DNA of 64,000 nucleotides from Hippopus hippopus (GCA_946811185.2 OX328099.1:36133299-36197298); one strand, 5' to 3'; positions 45,216 to 56,612 are shown, counted from the first letter of the stretch. A program made the numbers and translations. Notes: generated by a model from the sequence alone, not told the origin.

Positions 45216-45627
45216 CTTCAAAAAGGACAGACATCTTTAAAACGTCATAAACTACTGAATGTGACACTACGGACAAAATGAATAATTTTAGTAAATATAC
45301 AGCACTCCCGCCATGATGTTTGTAGTTCCAAAGGTTTATCCTGTTTCAAACGGGTCTCAATCCATGAACCTTTGGTGTGAGAGGCAGAGTCTTTTCTTAC
45401 ACTGTTTTCTACCTATCAAAAACAGATAAATAATGCAAACATTGCGGCAAAAAGGAAATTTCAAGTAAAAATGTTACAGATTTCAATGATTATTTTTCCG
45501 TTTTTATGCCTTTATTTTGATACAGTCTGAATCTAGCTTGAGGATAAATGAGGTTAATCTTTCTCAAAGAAATGGATGAATTCGAATAGGTTATTTACAG
45601 TTAAAAATATAACAACAACTAGTTTAA

Positions 45628-45831
45628 CCCTTAATCCTGCCGAATAAATTAAATGAAACTTTGAAGCCGAGAGTAAAAATCGAATGATGCTGTTTCAAAT
45701 TTATTTTTTGGAGAAAAATATCTCCATATCGGACAGTGTAGATCAAAGATCAGACTGCACATTCTGTGCAGTCTGATCTTGATCTACACTGTCCGCAAAA
45801 GGTCGGTTAGTCGCACCAAACAGCCTTAAGG
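45628..45831 (-). mobile_element. T2 copy, 204 bp, TTAA both sides
   Basis: TTAA at 45624-45627 and 45832-45835. CCCTTAATCCTGCCGAATAA left, hairpin 45730-45802, CAGCCTTAAGG right. A decayed hairpin follows at 45878-45948. Confidence 0.9.
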
Positions 45832-46175
45832 TTAAAGGAGTCATTTTTTTTTTTATCTTAGTTTGGTATAAAGCAGTAGACGGTGTAAATCGAAGATGAG
45901 GCTGCACGTCCTGTGCAGTCTGGTCAAGATTGATATACGCCGTAGACATGAGCTCTTACTGTCTGCGGTGAAATAAGTTACTGGAGGCATTGAGATTTTT
46001 AGATTCGCAACAATGTTCCCAGACATTAAAATGCCCGAAAATCAGTTAATGTGAAATGTATTTATATTGCAATTATCAGATTTCAAACTTCTCAAATTTT
46101 TTTTGCTTGTCGTTTTTTCTTAACCGCTAGTATACAAGTAGTATTTTGCTGGATTTGAATATTTCCGTAACTTTA

Positions 46176-46208
46176 GAGAGAGAGAGAGACAGAGAGAGAC
46201 AGAGAGAC

Positions 46209-46256
<48 letters not shown>

Positions 46257-46257
46257 G
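46176..46257 (+). repeat. (GA)n / (GACA)n microsatellite
   Basis: AGAGAGAGAGACAGAGAG then (ACAG)n. Confidence 0.95.
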
Positions 46258-46609
46258 CTCTTTAACGTACATAGTATATCACAGGAAAATTTATCCAGCT
46301 GTTACAGGTGGTTAAAGTGGCTGGATGTACGGAACACAGGTAAACGTGCGTCTCTTGAAAACTTTTTGCTTACATTCAGTATCGCGGTTGGGCAATATCT
46401 TCGTGTTTAGCCAGTTAAACTCTTTTGTTTCATCTAGGGCTCTAGTCAGATAGTCGTATCGTATTTAGCCGGGGACGCTTGTCTGGATTCAGAACTCTAG
46501 TCATGCAGTCTATTTAGCCGGTTAAATTATTCTGTCAGCACTCAGTACTCTAGCCAGGGGACAAAGAGACAACCTTCTTTCTTTAAAAGTGTTAGATTTA
46601 CCATACATT

Positions 46610-46844
46610 TGAGCCATGCTCTGTGAAAAGAGAGTTTAATGCCTTTTGAGACCGTGCAGGCTGACCTGGGTCCAACCGTTTTTGCTATTTGTATTTTCTG
46701 CATGTCAAGGGACCAGTCTATCTCACGATGCAGTCGATTGCTAAATAGAATTGAATCTATGGAGCCATAACTGTTTGATGACTTGTTTGGCACATAATGC
46801 ATCACAGAGATGCATTAAGCCCCCTTTTGCCAGAGCGCAGCTCA
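46610..46844 (+). mobile_element. H1 copy, half hairpin lost
   Basis: TGAGCCATGCTCTGTGAAAA left, GCAGGCTGACCTGGGTCC, GATGCATTAAGCCCCC, right CCAGAGCGCAGCTCA. Confidence 0.85.
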
Positions 46845-47087
46845 TTTTTTTTTTTTACCGTGAGAAAAATTATTGATAAAAAAGTGCCTGAGTTAAACTT
46901 TAAAGTACCTTACTACTTTTGCTGCCTCTGCGGCTGGTATAGATTATGATTAGACTTCAATCAGATCCTTGATCTACACTGTCCGGTTTGCAGTGTCATT
47001 TCGAACAAACCTTCGTCTTGCACTCATTTCGGTACTTATTTCATTTTAAAAAAATTGAATTGGATTTACTTTGGTCTTTTAGAGTTA

Positions 47088-47307
47088 CCCTTTACCACAC
47101 AATGCCGACTTTTGACGTCCTTGAGAAAGAAGACTATTGAAAACATTGTGGGAAAAAGAGAAAATGCTGGTAACCAGCATTTTCTCCTTTTCCCACCATG
47201 TTTTCTTCCTGTTAAAGATAACTTGCGCAATTTTAGCCTCGTTTAAGTTGGTGTCTGCATATGCTTTGGGTTCGGACAGGTCTAAAATTTTCTCCAGTGG
47301 TAAAGGG
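47088..47307 (+). mobile_element. T1 copy, 220 bp
   Basis: CCCTTTACCACACAATGCCG, core GAAAATGCTGGTAACC with nearly perfect arms, right AGTGGTAAAGGG and TTAA at 47308-47311. Left flank is GTTA. Confidence 0.88.
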
Positions 47308-47460
47308 TTAAACTGCCAGAGAGATAGATGGACAGAAAATTTTTCAGTAGAGTCTTTAGTTGGTTTTTTTTTTGAAAAATGATAAAGGGTGATCCATGCT
47401 TTTACGTAAGATCTATTACATTGTAAGAAAAGAAATCGTTCTCAATCTTTTGCAGAGTAT

Positions 47461-47719
47461 TTGAGTCATATTTTGTGAAAAGGGCGTTTAATGCATCTGC
47501 AAAAAGTTTTCAAACCATGTCAGCGTGAGCAGTCCGCACAGGCTGACATGAGTCGAATTTTTCTGCTACGGGTGAATTTCTGCATGTCAAAGGACCATTC
47601 TATTTCTTGATTCGGTCGGTTGTTGGACAAACTGGATTTTAAGGGTCCATATAACTATGCAATGACTTCTTTTTAATGATGTATCAAGGAGACGACCCTT
47701 TTTGCTAGAGCTCCACTCA
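47461..47719 (+). mobile_element. H1 copy
   Basis: TTGAGTCATATTTTGTGAAA, hairpin arms CATGTCAGCGTGAGCAG and CACAGGCTGACATGAG, CATGTCAAAGGACCATTCTA, right TAGAGCTCCACTCA. Confidence 0.82.
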
Positions 47720-49700
47720 TTGGAAGCCGCTCGAAAGCGGCTTCCAATAGGAATGTACCTAAACTATTTACCATGTAGATGATCAGTAATTATTCGATAG
47801 GTCATAATTTTTGTAAAATTTCTAATAATGTTGTGTTGTTGTGACAGAATTACTCCACGTGACTCTTTCTTAAGTATTCCAACAGACCTACATGAAATTC
47901 AAACCTGGTTTTCTTGCAGTATATAGTTCATTCCCAAATAACAATAAAAAAAATACAGAAAGATAAACATCCTTTAATTGGCTAGTCCCCCGAAGTTTTC
48001 AAACATATAGGATTCCTTCTATTTTCACAAACGAAGTTGTTATGCTATCCGTTTATCTCAAGCTTTCCCACCTCTCAATGGTTTTCGCATTTGTCTACTT
48101 TTTTACAAAACAAAATAATGATGATTATGATATAGAGAGCATCTTAGAATATGATAATCAGAAGCAATTTTATGTACAAGTTTTTCGTTCAATCTTAATT
48201 TGTAAAGGATAAAACGGCGGTTAACCTTTGATCAAGGTATAGATTGGTTACCTCCCTACACAAGAGGCATCTACATCAGCTATTTATAGAATACTTGCGA
48301 AAAGATAACCCTTTTTCTTCCCTTCGTCGACACTTTAGCCGAATGTTTTTTTTGTTACACGAAACATCTACCTTCTGAGACCTGCAAAATTTAGCATTTA
48401 CTGTATTATGTGTCGAAGCTGTTATGATCAGACTGTACGTGCTGTACGGTATGGTCCTGATCTACAGAAGCCTTGAAACCAGGCCTGCTTGAAACATGAC
48501 GTATGGATCGTGATGTACATTGACTACAGTAATTATCATGATGGTGCCTGGTGCTCTAAGGGTTGAAGCTGCTCGAAAATGACGGAAATAGATGAAGATC
48601 AGACAACACATAGCCCGTGTAATATTGTTTTTAATACTCTATAAGATATTTCGTAAACATAAAAGAAAATCTTGTTTGTTTTCCTTACTCAGTGTGTTTA
48701 TTTCGTTGTGTAGTTGAAGGGTTAAATTTATTACAGAACCTATTACTGCGAATATACAACTTCTTACGTCGCTGCTGGTCAAAGGTTTGGAATAGCACTT
48801 GAAATTTACATTAGAAGTTTTACACTAGGTATGTACAAGGCCTATGCAGAAAATGGTTCAAACTACTGTTTATTAAACGAAATATGTATAGTAATAGTTA
48901 CCATGTTGTGGTTGAATAGATCCAGATCTTTAAAGATTTAAAAAATGTTTGTGTGTGTGTGTGTGGCTGCCATTTCAGGAATAAAAGAAACGTGGTTTGT
49001 ACCAACTGTGCAGGCTATGATCAGAATAATTTTGGAGATGCCATGCAAAAGTTTTTGTTTCTAGAGTAGAAATGTAAAGATTCACTGTGTTACAAGCATG
49101 CTAAGATACTTTTTGACAAGCAATAAGATCATCTTTTAAATAAAAGTTGTTGAATATGTTTTTTTTTTTTTTTTTCTTTTTCTTTTTTGTTGTAAAAAAA
49201 AAAAGAAACACAAAGAAGAGATCACTGATAAAAATATGTAAACATCACATGTGAATAACGATCTTAATATCACTTTGAATAATTGGTAACTTAAATAATT
49301 CTGTAGTATTGCCTTTAATGCCGTTATAGAAGTTTCCTTTCTTAAATCATTAAATAAATGGAAAATGCTGTATATGAATGCGCAATTTCTCCATTTTCAA
49401 ATTTCGAGTAGAAATTTAAAAATTCCGATGCTTTTACGTGTTTTTTTTTTTCCCCCAAATAAACATCACTTTATAATATTAATATAATAACAAGATTATT
49501 TAAGATTCCTCTCTAAACTTCTTTTTTTTTTAAGAATTAGAATACATGCACATATTATTTTCTGTTTCTCTTTTCCTTGCATTTTAGTACCATTTGTCAT
49601 GATTTTCCGCTGGTGGGGGTTGGGGGTAAAAACAGATACAAAAAATGTAATTACAATTTCTCAAGAGAGTCAATATTTCTGAAATTGTCCACCAAAAGAT
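47720..49700. other. Quiet stretch without genes
   Basis: AT-rich, with short A/T runs (49157-49206), a (GT)n at 48950-48964 and a decayed T2 hairpin at 48420-48475. No coding signature. Confidence 0.45.
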
Positions 49701-50099
49701 TGCGGCTTCTATGATGCTATGCATCATAAATTTGTTTTGTTTCTTTTTGGTTTTCATAGGTTTGCGTCTCTCTCATGAATCTATTAGTCAAATCACGGGA
49801 ACAGCTTACCAATACCTTTCGTGGGTGTCAGCACAGTGGCCCGTCTCAAATGAATCTGGCAGCGGAGAATTTGTACCAATACGAATACGAATCCCTGCAG
49901 TTTATTTCGTAACACGCCCCCTGTGTATATCACTAGCACTAGACTGGAGCTCTGCAATACCTCGCCAAAGGACATCCGTCCATGACTAGCACAACCACTA
50001 CGTAACGGGTGACATAGAGACAGTTCCTTTTGTTACGGGAGACCACTCCTTCATGCATGGCTTCATCCCGATTTAAATACAATACCTAACAACAGCGTT

Positions 50100-50180
50100 A
50101 GGGAAAATTCTCTTTAGCTCAGTGGTTATGGTGTTGGCCTTTCGTCCGAGCGTTCTAGGTTCGAATCCTGCCCGGTCTCT
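50100..50180 (+). repeat. tRNA-like sequence, probably a SINE head
   Basis: TTTAGCTCAGTGGTTATGG (A-box-like) and TAGGTTCGAATCCTGCCC (B-box-like). Anticodon and acceptor stems do not pair, so it is not a functional tRNA gene. Confidence 0.5.
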
Positions 50181-50787
50181 TTATTTCTGCTATTCTTTGT
50201 TTCTTTGTTACGGACTTTGTTCGTAAGACTTTTTCTACTGGCTTAAATATCTTGATGGTGGACGCTATTTATTTATTATTGTCTTTCTTACATCAACAGT
50301 CTATCTTCACATCTTTTATAGGCCTACTGAGTGTTGTTTTGAGACGTAAAAAGAACTGGAGAAAAAAATAAGCATTAATTAAAGTAGTGTAAACAGTATC
50401 AAAAGGGTCTGTATTTTGAGAACAAATAAGTAACTGAAAAACAGGCATGTTGAAGCATGACTTGGCTATACCAGAGATCGGCGCTGCTATAATAAATAAT
50501 GAAGATAAAATGTCGAACTTCATAACAAACTTAAACAATACACAAAGGCGTGAAATTCAAGAAAACACTTGTTTCAGTGTTTCACCCTTGGAAATGCATT
50601 TACCATCTGTGATTTGCACTCAAGATGTAGTCCATACTCGAGGAGAGGCGCGGCGGCAGGAAAACATCATTGTAGATAGTATCGCCCGGAGCACGTGCTG
50701 TTATACCTAGCGGAATTCTACCACTTCTGTTTATTGAAGTGAAATTGTAAATATTTCAATTTCAAACCCTTATCTTGTTACACACGA

Positions 50788-50930
50788 TTGACTGAATGGT
50801 ATTTTTCGTCACTTTCAACATGATTTCGGTCATATCACGTGCACAGTTCACTCATTGATCTATATCCTGCATGACACCAGTACGAGGGTAGGGCTCTAAA
50901 TTGTCTTGCCCGAGGACACTTACACACACA
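50788..50930 (-). mobile_element. SINE-B fragment
   Basis: GTCACTTTCAACATGATTTC, CGGTCATATCACGTGCACAG, CTCTAAATTGTCTTGCCCGA. A weaker match is at about 49790-49990. Confidence 0.65.
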
Positions 50931-51022
50931 CAAAAAAAAAAAACGAAAGCAGAGCATCAAGTGAATTTCGAATTCTACACCAACCGCAAACTTTCCTTAC
51001 ATACGACAACAGTTGTACTTTG

Positions 51023-51087
51023 CGGAGAGCGTAAACCAGGGCCAGACTGCACGTTCGTGCAGTCTGATCTTGGTTTACACTCTCCGG
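51023..51087 (+). mobile_element. T2 hairpin, perfect stem
   Basis: GGAGAGCGTAAACCAGGGCC and GATCTTGGTTTACACTCTCC around AGACTGCACGTTCGTGCAGT. Element ends not seen. A fragment at 51840-51893 is similar. Confidence 0.7.
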
Positions 51088-51977
51088 TATTCTATTAATA
51101 TTTTCTTTCTGTCGTTTTTGTCACCATAAAATGTCAACAGTTTTCACTAAACTTTGGTTGTGATACGTTATGGTATAAAACCAGTCGGTTTTGCGTTAAC
51201 TACGCAGTTTTCTATGTTTCATGCCGCACGTATCTTTCTGTTGGAGTACTGTAATAAACCGAACAGAACATGCAGGAACTTGATTTAATAATACGACTTT
51301 TGATACTTTTAGGTTCATCGTTCGAATTCATGCAATAAACCCTTGTATATAATGTCAGCCTCACTTCTAGACACGTTTATTTTATGTTATTCTTAAAAAA
51401 AAATAGCTGACCAATGAATTATCGAAATCAACATCACGAGGGACAAATTCGGCACGAAATGTGATTGGCTAATCCGGTCGCACGGAATTAATTTCTAATT
51501 ATTGACATTAAAAGGGGGTATGATACTATCCTGTCATCGGTGTATTCAATATGTCGATATTGAATGAGAAAACTAAAAGAGACAAATGACAGTCAAAGTG
51601 TCTCTTTGATTACATGCACCGAAGAAACCAAACATGTACCTTTGGATAAATTGTTGTAAACATATGTTGTTCCTTTATCGAGCAGGTGCCTTTTTTCCCC
51701 GAAAAGATTCAGAAGCGATTAACATAGACACATGAGAAAGTCATTAAATGCATTCTTGATGCACGATTCATGTCTGTGTGTTTTCCCATTTTTTATAAAG
51801 TGGATACGCAGTAGTTAAATGTTTTTGCGTTGAGTGAAACCCAATGTCAGCCTGCACATACGTGCAGCCTGATCTTGGTCCACACTCTCTGCTCATGTAA
51901 AGACAGTCTACACTCTCTGTCTATTTCACGATAGCATAAATCCCGACCAAATGACAATAAACTTAGTAAAAAATACA

Positions 51978-52242
51978 TGAGCCAAGCTCTTTGGAAAAGG
52001 GGTTTAATACATAAATGCATTACACGAAAAAAGTTATCACATTATTATGGATCCATTAAATGTAATTTGTCTCACCAACTGACCCATAAGATAAAATGGT
52101 CCTTTCACATGCAGACAATTGACCAATAACAAAAAAAAAAAAAGGAAGTTTTAATTCAGGTCAGCCTGCGCGAACTGCGTAGGCTGATCTTGGTCGATAC
52201 TTTTTGCACATGCGTCGAAAACCCCCTTTTCACGGAACATGA
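51978..52242 (-). mobile_element. H1 copy
   Basis: GAGCCAAGCTCTTTGGAAAA left, GGTCCTTTCACATGCAGACA, hairpin CAGGTCAGCCTGCGCG, right CACGGAACATGACTGG. Confidence 0.83.
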
Positions 52243-52355
52243 CTGGTATTGTGATGGTCAGACATTATAAAGTGGTAAAAGAGTTCATTTTTCACCTTGG
52301 ATACCTGCTGCCTACAGATTTAATTCGAGAACATTTCGTCCAACTATTTGTTCAA

Positions 52356-52785
52356 GCCTTTGTCAAGCAATCCCGGGTTTTAACGATCTTGGGAAAGACG
52401 GCTTTTGAATTCACTGTTGGAGAAGGATTGTTTGATAGATGATTAAATTGTGTTTTACGCCATTTTCAACACCATTTCAGTTATATAACGGCGAAGGCAA
52501 CATTTCACATATATTTATGTGTGTTCTGGTTTTATCCAGTACTGTTAGGACTTTGAAAGGTCTTGCCTAACGACACTCCAGCAAAAAAAAAAAAGCTCGA
52601 AGCTGGGGCCTCTTACGAGTCCTATATTTTACCACTTAGCCACACAGGATCCCCATGTCAAAAACAAGTTCCACAATGTTTTCTTTCCTGTTGAAGACAA
52701 ATCCTATCATTTTAGTCTTCGTAAATTTTATCGTATGCAAATGCTTTTTAATTAGGACATGTCTAAAATTTTGTCTCGTAAACAG
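52356..52785 (+). mobile_element. T1 copy split by SINE-B
   Basis: Left arm 52356-52445 (CAAGCAATCCCGGGTTTTAA) and right part 52665-52785 (CCACAATGTTTTCTTTCCTG ... TTGTCTCGTAAACAG) with TTAA at 52786-52789. Confidence 0.78.
52446..52658 (-). mobile_element. SINE-B copy nested in T1
   Basis: GTGTTTTACGCCATTTTCAA, GGTCTTGCCTAACGACACTC, ACCACTTAGCCACACAGGAT. It lies 0.3 kb upstream of the TAL1 coding exon. Confidence 0.8.
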
Positions 52786-52940
52786 TTAAGTCTCTAGTAA
52801 ACCGTGAATAAAGATCAGACGTAAATAGGCATAGGAAAAAAGATTGATAATTTGCCAGAACTTGTAAATCCATCGACACCATCATTATTTTGAGAAAAAC
52901 ACAGAACAAGAATAGCTACTTTCTGTGGTTAATCAGTGGA

Positions 52941-52962
52941 TGCTTTTTTATTCTTATTGCAG
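52941..52962 (+). promoter_or_regulatory. Splice acceptor preceding the TAL1 coding exon
   Basis: A pyrimidine-rich run (TGCTTTTTTATTC) ends in TTGCAG, followed by AGGAAAA and the ATG. This implies at least one upstream non-coding exon, which was not found. The AG at 52963-52964 is an alternative acceptor two bases on. Confidence 0.7.
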
Positions 52963-52969
52963 AGGAAAA

Positions 52970-53719
52970 ATGACAAGCACTCATTTAAGTCCTATTTCTT
53001 CGCCAACTGAGATAGCAGACGATAGTCGCCAATCCGAAAATGACGTCATGCTTGGTAGATCGTCAACCGACATACACAGTGCAGTATCTCCGAATATGAA
53101 ATTATGCTTTCGTCGGGACATGTCTGTCGATTCAAACAGCGTGACGGATGAAGACATGGAGCCACGCGATCATGATGAAAGTGACGATAGCGTATTTATG
53201 GAGGGTGACAAGGCCTTCAACTACGTGTGTCGTGACTCCGCTCCCTCTGCACTACTTCCTCGTCGAACAGTATGCTTACGTTCAACTCCTGACGTAATAA
53301 CGATGGAAAGCCCGCTTGATTTACGGCAAACAAAGTATTTTCGAAGGGTCAGTGATCCTGAAACTGAGTCCAGTATTATAAGGAAGGGACTGTGTAACAG
53401 ACGTGTTTACACAAACACTAGAGAACGATGGCGGCAGCAGAACGTCAACAGTGCTTTCAACGAATTGCGGCGACTTCTTCCGACCCATCCACCGGATAAA
53501 AAACTGAGCAAAAGTGAAATACTGAGGTTTGCAATAAAATACATAAATCTTCTTTCGAATGTGATTGACTTTCAAGAAAAGGAAGCATTTAATCAGAAAA
53601 ATCAGAATTGCACGGAACAGCTACAAAGACAAAGATTAGAAGTAAATGGCGGCAGTCACACTTCCGGCGGAAGTTCGTCTCCGGAAATAGTTAACGTCCG
53701 CAGTGACGAAGATGAGTAA
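52970..53719 (+). CDS. TAL1: TAL1/SCL-family basic helix-loop-helix transcription factor
   Basis: 249 residues with an uninterrupted frame. The bHLH domain is at about residues 144-201 (53399-53572): basic part [20 protein letters not shown], loop [11 protein letters not shown], helix 2 [27 protein letters not shown] plus [11 protein letters not shown] is the TAL1/TAL2/LYL1 signature, which separates it from NHLH and Twist proteins. The N-terminal half is acidic and serine-rich ([10 protein letters not shown]). The C-terminus ends in [14 protein letters not shown], as in an acidic tail. Known family role: nuclear DNA binding at E-boxes as a heterodimer with E proteins, in blood, endothelial or neural programmes. 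Start: ATG at 52970 has A at -3 and lies 7 bases after the acceptor TTCTTATTGCAG (AG at 52961-52962). An upstream ATG at 52925 is intronic. The protein is shorter than human TAL1 (331 residues). Assignment within TAL1/TAL2/LYL1 is by invertebrate convention. Confidence 0.93.
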   Translation: MTSTHLSPISSPTEIADDSRQSENDVMLGRSSTDIHSAVSPNMKLCFRRDMSVDSNSVTDEDMEPRDHDESDDSVFMEGDKAFNYVCRDSAPSALLPRRTVCLRSTPDVITMESPLDLRQTKYFRRVSDPETESSIIRKGLCNRRVYTNTRERWRQQNVNSAFNELRRLLPTHPPDKKLSKSEILRFAIKYINLLSNVIDFQEKEAFNQKNQNCTEQLQRQRLEVNGGSHTSGGSSSPEIVNVRSDEDE

Positions 53720-53772
53720 AAGATTACACTTTACCCTTATCCTATTGTTTGCTACCACGGCTGTTGTTTACT

Positions 53773-53838
53773 CATAGTGTAGAACAAGATCAGCCTACAC
53801 ATACATGTAGTCGTATCTCGCTCTAAACTCTTCGCTTA
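53773..53838 (+). mobile_element. T2 hairpin remnant just after the TAL1 stop
   Basis: ATAGTGTAGAACAAGATCAG and GTAGTCGTATCTCGCTCTAA. It starts about 54 bases after the stop codon and so probably lies in the 3' UTR. Confidence 0.55.
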
Positions 53839-54157
53839 GTGATAAACACTTTTGGTAATATTATCAGTAAATAATGCCAAAAGAGTGGTTTTTTTTGTAA
53901 TAGTTAAGTAAGCAGGACAAAGGTTGGTATTATTCTCGTAATACACTTCATACGGTGATAAGGGTGTTAAGTGGGTTTCAAGTTGTAAATTTCAGGAAAA
54001 ATTTATCTGATTTTCCTTCTCTAATTCAAGTTGGTGCACTTTTACCAAGTGTCATTGATTTTTTTTTCTTCTATTGCACCTTAACGTCTTATGATTTAAT
54101 AGTAAAAGTTGATTGATTGATTGATTGATGCCCGCGACTTCCAAAATTATCTTGATT

Positions 54158-54290
54158 GACAGTCCACCTATAGTCATGTATTTCCTGGCTTTCATGGGCA
54201 CTAGAGTGGAAATGAAGTACCCTGCCTAAATACATGCCAATGAAAATCCAGCGACGCGGACGAGGATTGGACTGAAGATCTCTGGATTAT
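54158..54290 (-). mobile_element. SINE-B fragment, decayed
   Basis: GTCATGTATTTCCTGGCTTT, GGGCACTAGAGTGG, TACCCTGCCTAAATACATG. Confidence 0.5.
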
Positions 54291-54335
54291 TGACCCGACA
54301 CCTAAATAACTTTTTTTCTCAATTCTAGTACCATT

Positions 54336-54600
54336 TCAGCCATGTTCTGTGAAAAGGAGTTTTAATGCATCTGCAAAAAGAATCGACTCGTGTCAGCCGG
54401 CGCAGTCCACCCAGGCTGACTTTCGAGTCGAAACGTTTTGCTATTGGTCAATTTTCTGCATGTCAAAGGACCAGTCTACCTCATGATTCCGCCGGATTTA
54501 AGACAAAATGGATTTTATGGATCCATGATTGTGTGATGACATGCTTGGTATAATGCATCACGGAGATGCATTAAGCCCCTTTTGCAGGAGCACAGTTCAT
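54336..54600 (+). mobile_element. H1 copy
   Basis: TCAGCCATGTTCTGTGAAAA, TATTGGTCAATTTTCTGCAT, GGTATAATGCATCACGGAGA, right GCAGGAGCACAGTTCA. Confidence 0.87.
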
Positions 54601-54623
54601 TTGCATTGTAATTTTTTATAGTT

Positions 54624-54884
54624 GGCCTGCAACACGTGAAAAGGGGCATTCGGACATTTGCGTAAAGTGTCGTCTCGGATCAGCCTGCGCAGTCCGCGCA
54701 GGCTAATCCGAGACGGCACTTTAAGGCTACATTAGATTTTGTGCTACAGTAGACTTGCGCAAAACAGAAAATTTCATAAAAACGGAAAGTGCCGTCTCGG
54801 ATTAGCCTGCGCGGACTGCGCAGGCTGATCCGAGACGACACTTTACGCAAATGTCCGAATGCCCCTTTTTGCGTGTTACAGGCC
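54624..54884 (+). mobile_element. H2 full copy, arms about 100 bp
   Basis: GGCCTGCAACACGTGAAAAG to TTTTTGCGTGTTACAGGCC. Each long arm contains its own hairpin (CTCGGATCAGCCTGCGCAG and CGCGCAGGCTAATCCGAG). Best copy in the window. Confidence 0.93.
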
Positions 54885-55009
54885 AGTAACATGTTTTTTT
54901 GTTCAGTACATCACGCCGTTTTTAACAGTATATCAACTTCATGTATGACACACTGACCAGCACAACTACCTAAAGGTTCTATCGGCACTACTAACAGAAA
55001 ACTTTCAAA

Positions 55010-55308
55010 CGACTGTTTGTTTGTTTGTTTTGGTGTTTAACGTCGTTTTCAACATAATGGCATATCGGGGCGGCCAGTGCACCTATCTATGGAGTTTCAT
55101 TTGCCAGTGCTACGTGCAGCATTCTTTCCGAGCCACTGGCTGCTTAACTGCATAACCATCATCGAAACAACATTCAGCTGTGACAGACGTATAAATCATA
55201 TCGCAATGACTATCACCAGTCCTTGGATAGAATTTGGCCGATATGGGGAACCGAACCATTGACCGCTGGGTTTCAAGCCTGTGCATTACCAAATGAGCCA
55301 CTGGGGAC
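55010..55308 (-). mobile_element. SINE-A copy, nearly complete
   Basis: GTGTTTAACGTCGTTTTCAA, GGGCGGCCAGTGCACC, GAGCCACTGGCTGCTTAAC, head with GAACCGAACCATTGACCGC and CATTACCAAATGAGCCAC. A further tRNA-like remnant is at 55410-55460. Confidence 0.84.
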
Positions 55309-55709
55309 GCCTTAAAAGCTAGTGGCTGCCTAGCCACATAAGTATATCACTGACATTAGACAGTAATGAATACTTTGTCAGTCCGAAGGAGATTTTTGAC
55401 CCAGCTGATATTCGAACCCGTAACCCGATTCTCAAGCGACAAGGCTAATATAAGACTCGGCTTATTCAAGGAAATCCAGTAACAGTGGCTTGTGTTTGCC
55501 CATTATCCGAATCTAGCCGGCAATATGTTTCCGTCTTCCATCTGAACACCTTTTTCTCATTTTGCCACAATGTTTCCAGATATATTCATGCACAAGACCT
55601 TTATTAATGTTGATCATTTATTTGAATAAACCGATACAAATATTATTAGAAATAATTAAATATCAGATAGACAATATACGTGTATAATGTTATGTCAATA
55701 ATAAAATAA

Positions 55710-55969
55710 ATGAGCGACGCTCTGGAAAATGGGGGACTAATGCTTGTCCGTAATGTATTATAGCGTGCAAGTTATCAGTTATGGACCCCATAAAAACCAC
55801 TTAGCCTAACAACCGACTGATTCAAGATGTAGAAAATCCTTGGACATGTTAAAAATTAACAAATAGCAAAACGGTTCGACCCAGGGTAGCCTACGCGGAC
55901 AGCACAGGCTGACCTGGGTCGATACTTTTCGCAGATATATTAAACCCTCTTTTCACGGAACATGGCTCA
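55710..55969 (-). mobile_element. H1 copy
   Basis: TGAGCGACGCTCTGGAAAAT left, hairpin GTTCGACCCAGGGTAGCC and CAGGCTGACCTGGGTCG, right CACGGAACATGGCTCA. Confidence 0.86.
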
Positions 55970-56102
55970 AATCTGTGATCGCGATATACGCTGAAGAGCA
56001 TTGTTTGGTATGTCTCTTTACATTTATAGTTAGCTTTCAGCAATAAAATTGTGTAACGGCGACTTTCATTTTTGCCAAGAGAACTTGATATGAGAATGAA
56101 AA

Positions 56103-56353
56103 TGAGCCATGCTCTGTGAAAAGGGGGCTTGATGCATTTGCGAAAAGTATCAACCCAGGTCAGCCTGCGCAGTCCGCGCAGGCTGACCTGGTCCGAAACT
56201 TTTCGCTATTGGTCAATTTTCTATGTGTCAAAGTACCAGTGTACCTCATGTTCGGTAAAAACGGATTTTATGGATGTAATAATACTGTAATGACTTGCTT
56301 GGTATCATGCATCACGTAGATGCATTAGGCCCCTTTTGCAAGAGCATGGCTCA
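56103..56353 (+). mobile_element. H1 best copy, 251 bp
   Basis: Ends TGAGCCATGCTCTGTGAAAA and TTGCAAGAGCATGGCTCA. Hairpin at 56141-56205 with arms ACCCAGGTCAGCCTGCGC and GCGCAGGCTGACCTGG. Confidence 0.93.
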
Positions 56354-56499
56354 AACGGTTTTTTTTACATTTGAAATTCAATAAATGAATGGCGTAAACA
56401 TGTTTTTTTTTTGTTGATAATACCTTCCCGTACTCTCTCTACCTCCCGAAACAAATCTTCAAGGAGACGATCATATAAAATTTAGGAAATCAGCATATA

Positions 56500-56612
56500 C
56501 ATGTAGGAATTTGAAAACGTGTGATGACACTGTGGAAATAGGAAAAATTGCTCGTTTCGAGCATTGTTTTTCTTGTTGCCACATTGTTTTTAAAAGTAGT
56601 ACGCTCATATAA
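56500..56612. mobile_element. T1 core fragment with mirrored change
   Basis: TGACACTGTGGAAATAGG, centre GCTCGTTTCGAGC where the common form is GCTGGT and ACCAGC, then GTTGCCACATTGTTTTT. Confidence 0.6.

Noticed and set aside
50100..50180. Functional tRNA gene
   Set aside because: Boxes are present but the cloverleaf fails in the acceptor and anticodon stems.
52925..52969. Upstream ATG extending the TAL1 frame by 15 codons
   Set aside because: The stretch contains the pyrimidine tract and acceptor TTGCAG, so it is intron. The added residues are not family-like.
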